This document shows positions 37,798-45,122 of a DNA stretch of 45,122 nucleotides, piece by piece (the stretch's first letter is position 1; every line of letters starts with the position of its first letter). This stretch comes from an actinobacterium SCGC AAA028-A23 (GTDB lineage Bacteria; Actinomycetota; Actinomycetes; Nanopelagicales; Nanopelagicaceae), in the NCBI GenBank assembly GCA_000378905.1, contig KB900595.1, forward strand, positions 1 to 45,122, written 5' to 3'. Below the pieces are notes generated by a model, which worked only from the letters and a program-made list of their open reading frames with translations, was not told the origin of the DNA and did no database searches. A program made the translations under genes and the position numbers.

Positions 37798-39165
37798 ATG
37801 GCCGATTTTGATCTAGTAATTCTCGGTGGCGGCAGTGGTGGATATGCCGCAGCACTTCGTGCATCTCAACTGGGCCAAAAGGTTGTATTGATTGAGAAAG
37901 ATAAATTAGGCGGAACCTGCCTACATAAAGGATGTATCCCAACCAAGGCTTTGTTACATGCTGGTGAGATTGCAGATAACACCCGCCATGCTAGTGAGTT
38001 TGGTGTAAAGGCTGATTTTCATTCTATGGATATGCCAGCTGTTAACACTTATAAAGATGGAGTGATTGCCAAACTTCATAAAGGGTTAGAGGGTTTAGTT
38101 AAATCTAGAAATGTTACATATGTACAAGGCTCCGGTAAATTAGTTTCAAATAACACAGTTGAGGTCAATGGAACTAAATACACAGGAAAAAATGTAATTC
38201 TTGCAACCGGTTCATATCCTAAAACCTTGCCTGGCCTTGAGATCGATGGAAAGCAAATCATTACCAGCGAGCAGGCAATCAAACTTGATTATGTTCCTAA
38301 ATCTGTAATTGTCTTAGGCGGCGGAGTAATTGGCTGTGAGTTCGCATCTGTTTGGAAATCTTTCGGTGCTGAGGTAACAATAATTGAGGGACTTAATCAC
38401 CTTGTTGCATTAGAGGATGAGTCTTCTAGCAAGCAGTTAGAACGAGCTTTCCGTAAACGGGGAATTAATTTTGAGCTTGGGGTTAAATTCAAATCAGCAG
38501 AGTCAGGCAAAAAAGGTGTGAAGATTACTTTGGAAGATGGCAAAGAGTTCTCTGCCGATATTTTGTTAGTAGCAGTTGGTCGCGGTCCAGTTTCAACAGG
38601 TCTTGGTTATGAAGAGGCTGGCATAAAGATGGATCGTGGTTATGTATTGGTCGATAACAAGTGCCGTACCAATGTGCCAGGAGTTTGGGCGGTGGGTGAT
38701 CTAATTCCTACCTTACAACTTGCCCATGTTGGTTTTGCTGAAGGAATTATGGTGGCCGAAGAGATTGCTGGATTAAATCCACGTGCGATTAATTATGATG
38801 GCGTTCCGCGAGTTACATACTCTGAACCTGAGGTGGCATCAGTTGGACTAACAACTGCTGCAGCTAAAGCTGCTGGAAATGATGTGGTTGAACTAAATTA
38901 TGATTTGGCTGGAAATGGCAAAGCAAATATTTTGAAAACTGCCGGGTCAGTTAAATTGGTTGCCAAGAAAAATGGTCCAATCCTTGGTATTCACATGGTT
39001 GGCTCAAGAGTTGGTGAATTATTGGCTGAGGCGCAATTAATATTCAACTGGGAGGCTGATGCTGCCGATGTTGCGCAACACATCCATGCCCATCCAACCT
39101 TGTCAGAGGCCATGGGTGAGGCACACTTAGCCCTGGCTGGTAAGCCGCTTCATGCTCACGGATAA
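37798..39165 (+). CDS. lpdA: Dihydrolipoyl dehydrogenase
   Basis: DLVILGGGSGGYAAALRASQLGQKVVLIEKDKLGGTCLHKGCIPTKALLHAGE, HIHAHPTLSEAMGEAHLAL. Confidence 0.95.
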   Translation: MADFDLVILGGGSGGYAAALRASQLGQKVVLIEKDKLGGTCLHKGCIPTKALLHAGEIADNTRHASEFGVKADFHSMDMPAVNTYKDGVIAKLHKGLEGLVKSRNVTYVQGSGKLVSNNTVEVNGTKYTGKNVILATGSYPKTLPGLEIDGKQIITSEQAIKLDYVPKSVIVLGGGVIGCEFASVWKSFGAEVTIIEGLNHLVALEDESSSKQLERAFRKRGINFELGVKFKSAESGKKGVKITLEDGKEFSADILLVAVGRGPVSTGLGYEEAGIKMDRGYVLVDNKCRTNVPGVWAVGDLIPTLQLAHVGFAEGIMVAEEIAGLNPRAINYDGVPRVTYSEPEVASVGLTTAAAKAAGNDVVELNYDLAGNGKANILKTAGSVKLVAKKNGPILGIHMVGSRVGELLAEAQLIFNWEADAADVAQHIHAHPTLSEAMGEAHLALAGKPLHAHG

Positions 39166-39198
39166 TTTGGCTATGGTTAATAGAAAGGTTGGAAGCAA

Positions 39199-40869
39199 AT
39201 GACATTTTCAGTAACCATGCCTGCACTTGGCGAATCAGTAACAGAGGGAACAGTTACGCGTTGGCTTAAAAAAGAGGGCGATCAGATTGCCGTTGATGAA
39301 CCACTTCTAGAAGTTTCCACCGACAAAGTTGATACAGAAATTCCATCTCCAGTTGCTGGAGTATTACAAAAAATTGTTGTTCAAGTTGATTCAACTGTTG
39401 CAGTTGGTGCAGAGCTTGCAGTTATTTCAGAATCAGGATCACCCGCAAAGGCAACAACTCCTGCCCCAGTTTCAACACCAGCTCCAGTTTCAACACCAGC
39501 TCCAGTTTCAACACCAGCTCCAGTTTCAACACCTGCGGCAAATAACCAAGGCACAACCATCGTTTCAATGCCTGCTTTAGGTGAATCAGTTACCGAAGGA
39601 ACAGTAACTAGATGGTTGAAAAAGGTGGGCGATACTGTTGCAGCCGATGAAGCATTACTTGAAGTTTCAACTGACAAAGTAGATACCGAAATTCCATCTC
39701 CTGTTTCAGGGACAGTTTTAAGTATTGATGTTCCTGTTGATTCAACTGTGGCTGTCGGTGCAAGACTTGCCTCAATTGGTGGTTCAGGTGGCGCAGCTGC
39801 AGCTAAACCAACACCTGCTCCTGTGCAAGCTGCTCCTGTAATTTCTACACCTGCCCCAGTTGCTCCAACACCTGCTCCAGTACAAGCCGCACCGGCAGTT
39901 ACTGCTCCAGCTCCGATTGCATCTTCATCAGCTGCAGCCGTTAGAGCAGATGATGCATATGTAACACCAATCGTTAGAAAATTAGCCGCAGAAGCTGGTG
40001 TGAATCTTTCAACAATTAAAGGCACCGGTGTCGGTGGACGTATTCGTAAAGAGGATATTTTGGCAGCAACACCTCGTGCTGCTGCAACTCCAACTGCTGT
40101 AGTAATGGCATCAACAGCTGCTGCCCCACGTGGTCCAATTGCAGTCTCACCACTTCGTGGAACAACTGTGAGTATGTCGCGATTAAGAAAAGTTATTGCT
40201 GATCGAATGGTTGAATCTCTTAAGATTTCAGCCCAGTTAACTACAGTTGTTGAGGTAGATGTAACAAAGATTGATCGTTTAAGAAATGCAGCTAAGGCTT
40301 CATTTGAATCCCGTGAAGGTGTTAAGTTAACTTTCTTACCATTTTTTGCCGTCGCAGTTTGCGAAGCGCTAAAGCAACATCCTGTTCTTAATTCATCGGT
40401 TGAGGGTGATCAAATTACTTATCATGGCGCCGAACATTTAGGTGTCGCAGTTGATACTGATCGTGGATTGTTGGTTCCAGTTGTTAAAGATGCTGGTGAC
40501 TTAAATATGGGTGGAATTGCTCGAAAGATTTCAGATGTAGCAGCAAGAACTCGTGAAAATAAAATTAAACCAGATGAATTAGGCGGCGGGACATTCACCA
40601 TCACCAACACTGGATCACGTGGCGCGTTGTTTGACACACCAATTATTAATCAACCTCAGGTTGCAATTCTTGGCTTAGGTGCAGTTGTTAAGCGCCCAAT
40701 GGTTGTAAAAGGTGCAGATGGTGGCGAAACTATTGCGATCAGGTCCATGGTTTATCTAGCTCTTTCATACGATCACCGAGTTGTTGATGGTGCGGATGCG
40801 GCAAGATTCTTAGTAACTTTAAAGGAAAGATTAGAAGAAGGTCGATTCGAATCTGATTTAGGGTTGTAA
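39199..40869 (+). CDS. sucB: Dihydrolipoamide acyltransferase (E2) with two lipoyl domains
   Basis: Two near-identical lipoyl domains ([19 protein letters not shown]...[16 protein letters not shown]), E3-binding domain ([33 protein letters not shown]), catalytic [16 protein letters not shown]. 2-oxoglutarate specificity is inferred. Confidence 0.9.
   Translation: MTFSVTMPALGESVTEGTVTRWLKKEGDQIAVDEPLLEVSTDKVDTEIPSPVAGVLQKIVVQVDSTVAVGAELAVISESGSPAKATTPAPVSTPAPVSTPAPVSTPAPVSTPAANNQGTTIVSMPALGESVTEGTVTRWLKKVGDTVAADEALLEVSTDKVDTEIPSPVSGTVLSIDVPVDSTVAVGARLASIGGSGGAAAAKPTPAPVQAAPVISTPAPVAPTPAPVQAAPAVTAPAPIASSSAAAVRADDAYVTPIVRKLAAEAGVNLSTIKGTGVGGRIRKEDILAATPRAAATPTAVVMASTAAAPRGPIAVSPLRGTTVSMSRLRKVIADRMVESLKISAQLTTVVEVDVTKIDRLRNAAKASFESREGVKLTFLPFFAVAVCEALKQHPVLNSSVEGDQITYHGAEHLGVAVDTDRGLLVPVVKDAGDLNMGGIARKISDVAARTRENKIKPDELGGGTFTITNTGSRGALFDTPIINQPQVAILGLGAVVKRPMVVKGADGGETIAIRSMVYLALSYDHRVVDGADAARFLVTLKERLEEGRFESDLGL
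39460..39531 (+). repeat. In-frame tandem repeat, 4 x 18 bp, encoding (PAPVST)4 linker of E2
   Basis: Unit ccagctccagtttcaaca; copies 2-4 identical, copy 1 (cctgccccagtttcaaca) differs at two positions. Confidence 0.95.
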
Positions 40870-40870
40870 T

Positions 40871-41761
40871 TTGCCACGTAATAAGAAGATTGCAGTTACT
40901 GGCGCCTCCGGATTGATTGGAAGCGCTCTTTGTGCTCAATTAAAAAGTGATGGCCATCAAGTTATAAAGCTAGTTAGAAGGCCAGCACGATTGTCTGATG
41001 AGGTCAGCTGGGACCCACAAAGAGGTGAAATCAATTTAGATTTATTAGAGGGCGTAGATGCTGTTTTTCATCTTGCCGGAGCTGGTGTTGGCGATAAGCG
41101 CTGGTCAGCCTCATACCGTTCTGAAATTCTAAACTCAAGATTGTTAGGAACTACCACAATTGCTAATGCTTGCGAACAATTACAACCAGAGGTCTTTATC
41201 TCAGCAAGTGCGATTGGTTACTACGGTGAAACAGGCAATAGATCAGTTACTGAAGTAGACCGAGGTGGCGAAGATTTTCTATCAATTGTTTGCAGAGAAT
41301 GGGAATCTGTAGCCAATCTTGCACCAAGTGTTAGAACTATTAAGTTGAGAACTGGATTAGTACTAGATCCAACTGGTGGAGCACTTGGAAGAATGTTGCC
41401 ATTATTTAAGTTTGGATTAGGTGGAAAGTTAGGTTCTGGAAAACAATGGTGGTCTTGGATCACTTTGCATGATCAGATTAGAGCCATGGTTTTCTTAATG
41501 AACTCTAAGCTTGAGGGCGCAGTTAACTTAACCTCACCAAATCCAGTCACAAATCAAGAATTCACCGCCGCCCTTGCCAGAACACTAAAGCGGCCAGCAA
41601 TATTTCCAGCTCCGGCATTTGCCCTTCGCGCCGTGCTTGGTGGATTTTCAACTGAGGTTCTAGGTTCGAAGAAAGTTATTCCAAAAGTTTTAATGGATAA
41701 TAATTTTGAGTTTGATTATCCGCATGTTTTGGCTGCTCTTACCGCTTTAGTTGATGAATAG
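40871..41761 (+). CDS. TIGR01777-family NAD-dependent epimerase/dehydratase
   Basis: TTG start. KIAVTGASGLIGSALCAQLKSDGHQVIKLVRRPAR, VFHLAGAGVGDKRWSASYRSEILNSRLLGTTTIANA, ISASAIGYYGETG. Confidence 0.9.
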   Translation: MPRNKKIAVTGASGLIGSALCAQLKSDGHQVIKLVRRPARLSDEVSWDPQRGEINLDLLEGVDAVFHLAGAGVGDKRWSASYRSEILNSRLLGTTTIANACEQLQPEVFISASAIGYYGETGNRSVTEVDRGGEDFLSIVCREWESVANLAPSVRTIKLRTGLVLDPTGGALGRMLPLFKFGLGGKLGSGKQWWSWITLHDQIRAMVFLMNSKLEGAVNLTSPNPVTNQEFTAALARTLKRPAIFPAPAFALRAVLGGFSTEVLGSKKVIPKVLMDNNFEFDYPHVLAALTALVDE

Positions 41762-42884
41762 CTTTCGCAGCTAAATACCCACTGCTCATTGCACCCTGTT
41801 GGGATGGTACTGACATGTGATCGCCTGCGATAAAGATCCCATCACCAATCTGTAAATTCCTAGTTTTTTTCTGCCCAGGTAAATGTTCAGGCAATGATTG
41901 TTTAATCTCGTATTTGGCCACATAATCCCAAGTTTTTGTATTTACCTGCCACATATCTGCCAACTCTTTTCTGAAAACACTTTCCGTTATGGGCTGTAAT
42001 GAGGTTGCGCTGATTAGGTGCTTATCCTTTGGTGCATATTTCCTAGACACCTGACTAATTACAATGGAATTAACCAATTTGGATCTATTTGAAATTGCTA
42101 AGTACTTACTCTGATTTGGTAATTCCGAGGTCGTAAAATAGACGGTAGTACTTGCCAACATTTTTGGCACCTTAACGCCATTAACAAGCTGAGCTGCAGT
42201 AGTTGGATCAGTTGCAACTATTACATACTTCGCGCTGTATTTAGCCCACTTGGTTATCACTTGCCCGGCAGCCACAGATTGGACTGGTTCATTTAACCTT
42301 AGGTTAAGCACAGGTTTTGCCAATGCCTTTGAAAACTCCCCCACACCTGCAGCTGGGACGCCGGGAAGAGATTTAACAAAACTGCGTAAAATCTCTTGCG
42401 CAACATCTGCTGCAATAATTTTAGGATCAGTAAGAAAAACACCTGATAAAAAAGGTTGTAAAACTTTCTCATACAGCTTAGGGAATTTACTGGCATATTC
42501 ACCGAAATCCTTGCTGTTACTAATCACAGGATTTATCACAAAATTAACAAAATTTAACTTCTCTCCTAGAGAACCAATTTTGCTAGAAAGTGTGGCAGGT
42601 GCGAATCCGACCTTTAAATTCTGATCGACTAATCTAATTTGTCCAGCAATATATCTAAAATCTAAAGTGGAAATTAAATTTGTTTTTGCAACCTGCTCAT
42701 AAGAAGGATTAATTACCTGAAATCCCCGGTCACAGATAAAACCATCAATTTGATCACTTCTTACTCGGCCGCCAACACCATCACTTGCTTCAATGAGTAG
42801 AACTGAGTGATTTAACGCTTGCAACTTCCTAGCAGCTGTAAGGCCGGCCAACCCTGCCCCAACAACAATGCAGTCAAAACTCAT
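41739..42884 (-). CDS. FAD-dependent amine oxidoreductase/phytoene-desaturase-like protein
   Basis: MSFDCIVVGAGLAGLTAARKLQALNHSVLLIEASDGVGGRVRSDQIDGFICDRGFQVINPSY, IFIAGDHMSVPSQQGAMSSGYLAAKAI. Confidence 0.9.
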   Translation of the reverse strand: MSFDCIVVGAGLAGLTAARKLQALNHSVLLIEASDGVGGRVRSDQIDGFICDRGFQVINPSYEQVAKTNLISTLDFRYIAGQIRLVDQNLKVGFAPATLSSKIGSLGEKLNFVNFVINPVISNSKDFGEYASKFPKLYEKVLQPFLSGVFLTDPKIIAADVAQEILRSFVKSLPGVPAAGVGEFSKALAKPVLNLRLNEPVQSVAAGQVITKWAKYSAKYVIVATDPTTAAQLVNGVKVPKMLASTTVYFTTSELPNQSKYLAISNRSKLVNSIVISQVSRKYAPKDKHLISATSLQPITESVFRKELADMWQVNTKTWDYVAKYEIKQSLPEHLPGQKKTRNLQIGDGIFIAGDHMSVPSQQGAMSSGYLAAKAIHQLKR

Positions 42885-42886
42885 TC

Positions 42887-43897
42887 TTATCTAAATGAGA
42901 TTTCTCTGGCCTGATCAATAATTTTTGCAACCGCTAGTGCTTGATCTGTGCTAATCGGCCACTTACCACCAGATAATGCGTTTTTTACCAGCGAATAAAA
43001 TTCGGTGTAATTTCCATCAATTCCCTTGTATTCAACTACCTGATCACCTTTGTGGATTAACGCTGCACTTGTAGTTCCTACTTGCCACTTTCCATCTTTT
43101 GGATAAGCACCACTCTTTAACAAATTCTCTTGAGGGTCTAAATCCTTAATAACCAAGGTTGCTTTATTTCCAACCACTCTAATTCTTGGTCCAGGAGAGC
43201 CCATAATTGCGCTAGCGGATAGATATGAGTCCACACCGTTCTTATGTTTCAAAACCAAAACAATGTCATCATCTGATGCACCTCTGATGGAGCGAACCGA
43301 TGCACTTATCAACTCTGCTGGTCCAAACCAATCCAATGCTGTTGAAACTAAATGAGGTTGTAGGTCTAACAAATTACCGCCACCTTGAGCAGCAGTTTGG
43401 TCTTCTCGCCAAGAATTACCCTTCAATTCAGGACGAAAAACTTCAAACCTAGATTCCAATCTAAAAATATCTCCTAAAACTCCCTCATTAATTATCTTCT
43501 TGACTGTTAGTGCATCTGAGTCCCACAGTCGATTGAAATAGGTTGTTACGGGAACACCAGTTTGAATAGATACATCAACAATCTCCTGGGTTTCTTTTAG
43601 TGTTCTTCCCATTGGCTTGTCTACTACAACCGGGATTCCAGCTTTTAAGGATGCGATTGCTTGGCTGGCATGGGCATCATTTGCTGAAGCGACCACTAGT
43701 AGATCTATCTTTGATGCAATTAGATCATCTAGATTTTCGACAATTTTTGCAGATGGAAAATCTGTCTGGGCATCTGCAATGCGCTGATTATTAGTTGTAA
43801 GAATCGTTGCTACTTCAAAGCCTGCTCCAACAAGAAGTGGGGCGTGAAAATATCGGCCAGCTAGTCCGTAGCCTGCGATTCCAACGCGAGGTGCCAT
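42887..43897 (-). CDS. Gfo/Idh/MocA family oxidoreductase
   Basis: RVGIAGYGLAGRYFHAPLL, LLVVASANDAHASQAIASLKAGIPVVVDKPMGRTLKETQEIVD. Confidence 0.93.
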   Translation of the reverse strand: MAPRVGIAGYGLAGRYFHAPLLVGAGFEVATILTTNNQRIADAQTDFPSAKIVENLDDLIASKIDLLVVASANDAHASQAIASLKAGIPVVVDKPMGRTLKETQEIVDVSIQTGVPVTTYFNRLWDSDALTVKKIINEGVLGDIFRLESRFEVFRPELKGNSWREDQTAAQGGGNLLDLQPHLVSTALDWFGPAELISASVRSIRGASDDDIVLVLKHKNGVDSYLSASAIMGSPGPRIRVVGNKATLVIKDLDPQENLLKSGAYPKDGKWQVGTTSAALIHKGDQVVEYKGIDGNYTEFYSLVKNALSGGKWPISTDQALAVAKIIDQAREISFR

Positions 43898-43906
43898 GAG
43901 AAAACT

Positions 43907-45122
43907 CTACTTCTTATTCTCATATTGAAGCTTTGATGGCCACCAAATCTTTGGTCCAATGACATGAACTAATGCCGGTACCAACAAGGATCTAACGATA
44001 ATTGTGTCTAGCAGCACTCCAAATGCAACTGCGAAGCCTAATTGAGCCAGAAACACAAGCGGCAATACACCAAGAACTGCAAAGGTTGCAGCCAAAACAA
44101 TTCCAGCTGAGGTAATTACGCCACCTGTAACTGTTAAGCCCTTGATCACACCTTTTCTAGTTCCGATTTTCATCGATTCTTCACGAACACGAGTCATCAA
44201 GAAAATGTTGTAATCAATGCCTAAAGCAACCAAGAAAATAAAGGCAAACAACGGGAATGATGCATCAGCTCCCTTGAAGTTAAAAACATGCTCAAAGACT
44301 AATTGGCAAACTCCTAGAGTGGCCATGAATGAGAGAACTACAGTCAGAAGAAGTATTCCTGCCGCCAAAATACTGCGAAGCAATAAACCTAAGATAATTC
44401 CGATGATGACCAGAACAATTGGAATAATTAATTTATTATCATGGCGAGAAGCAACATCAGTGTCGTACTGAACCGCTGTGCCTCCACCAACCAAGATCTC
44501 TTGGTCAACCTCTTTAACTGCCTGCCTAATCAATGGAATTGTATTTCTTGCTTCAACTGAATCAGGGGCTACCTTTAAAATGGCATTTAACAGAACTCTG
44601 CCCTCTACTACTTTAATTGGCGGTACTGGCTGACCAGGAATTTTCTGGCCGGCGACAATTGGCTCAACAAAAGCCACGTTAGAAACAGTTAATAAAGCTT
44701 GAGTTGCCGAAGCAACATCACTTTCTTTAACCAAGATTTCAACTGGAGAACCCTCCCCGCTTGGGAAGTGCTCTCCTAATTTTTCTAAACCAATCACTGA
44801 ATCAGTGCGCGAAGTAAAGGCTTCCGTATTCGCTAATCCATCTGCTTTTAGTGTGAATGAGAAGCCAGCAAAAATAGTCAGCAATAATGCGGTTGAAATC
44901 CAAATACGTTTTGGATTTCTCTCAACCAACCCACCAATTTTTGCCCAAGTTCCACTCAGTTGTTCATCAACATCATCAAAGCGTGGAATTTTCGGCCAGA
45001 ATATCCAACGTCCAAAAACAACTAAAAGTGCAGGAAGAAAAGTAAGAACTGTAATCATTGCAGATGCAATACCTATAGCTCCCACGGGACCCAAGCCTCT
45101 ATTTCCAGAAAGCTGGCTTAAT
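43907..45122 (-). CDS. MMPL/RND-family transporter, N-terminal part beyond window edge
   Basis: Frame stays open to the window end (LSQLSGNRGLGPVGAIGIASAMITVLTFLPALLVVFGRWIFWP). ALGIDYNIFLMTRVREES is a typical MMPL motif. Confidence 0.92.
   Translation of the reverse strand, partial: LSQLSGNRGLGPVGAIGIASAMITVLTFLPALLVVFGRWIFWPKIPRFDDVDEQLSGTWAKIGGLVERNPKRIWISTALLLTIFAGFSFTLKADGLANTEAFTSRTDSVIGLEKLGEHFPSGEGSPVEILVKESDVASATQALLTVSNVAFVEPIVAGQKIPGQPVPPIKVVEGRVLLNAILKVAPDSVEARNTIPLIRQAVKEVDQEILVGGGTAVQYDTDVASRHDNKLIIPIVLVIIGIILGLLLRSILAAGILLLTVVLSFMATLGVCQLVFEHVFNFKGADASFPLFAFIFLVALGIDYNIFLMTRVREESMKIGTRKGVIKGLTVTGGVITSAGIVLAATFAVLGVLPLVFLAQLGFAVAFGVLLDTIIVRSLLVPALVHVIGPKIWWPSKLQYENKK

Noticed and set aside
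39381-40025. 214-aa minus-strand ORF with GAGVET repeats opposite sucB
   Set aside because: Antisense shadow of the Pro/Ala/Thr-rich E2 linker; low complexity caused by the 18-bp repeat, no independent coding signature.
1-45122. CRISPR arrays, prophage, transposons, toxin-antitoxin or BGC-like systems
   Set aside because: No regularly spaced repeats, transposase/integrase motifs, or NRPS/PKS/lanthipeptide genes were found; the region looks core-chromosomal.

Overview
The window is a gene-dense, AT-leaning chromosomal segment from an actinobacterium. The bcc:aa3 genes, very tight gene packing and low GC suggest a streamlined freshwater lineage such as the acI/Nanopelagicales group, but that placement is inference. 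No rRNA, tRNA, CRISPR array, prophage or transposase was recognised. Positions 1-12 kb hold an amino-acid/organic-acid catabolic region: class III aminotransferases, a CaiB/BaiF CoA-transferase, a ThDP enzyme, an ALDH, a DAO-family oxidase and a glutaryl-CoA-dehydrogenase-like protein. From 12 to 16.5 kb are TrpB2-type tryptophan synthase beta, MarC, an exonuclease, TrpD and a receiver-like protein. From 16.7 to 28.8 kb is the respiratory block: ctaE-qcrCAB on + and ctaC-ctaD-ctaF on -, the latter running into SRPBCC-putA. From 28.8 to 34 kb are a divergent cysteine-desulfurase-like protein, a PfkB kinase, an ErpA/IscA-type protein, NadA, a DUF3043-like protein and an aldo/keto reductase. From 34.1 to 35.04 kb a cobalamin riboswitch precedes a small two-gene cassette. 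The remainder holds GcvT, PepA, Lpd, a two-lipoyl-domain E2, and oxidoreductases, ending in an MMPL transporter cut by the window edge. The strongest leads are: (i) the cobalamin-riboswitch cassette, encoding a membrane-anchored DUF4430/transcobalamin-like protein and an ORF-track-missed 53-aa membrane peptide; (ii) a tail-to-tail junction that truncates both an EamA transporter and an ornithine cyclodeaminase homolog; (iii) apparent translational coupling of proline catabolism (putA) to the aa3 oxidase genes.
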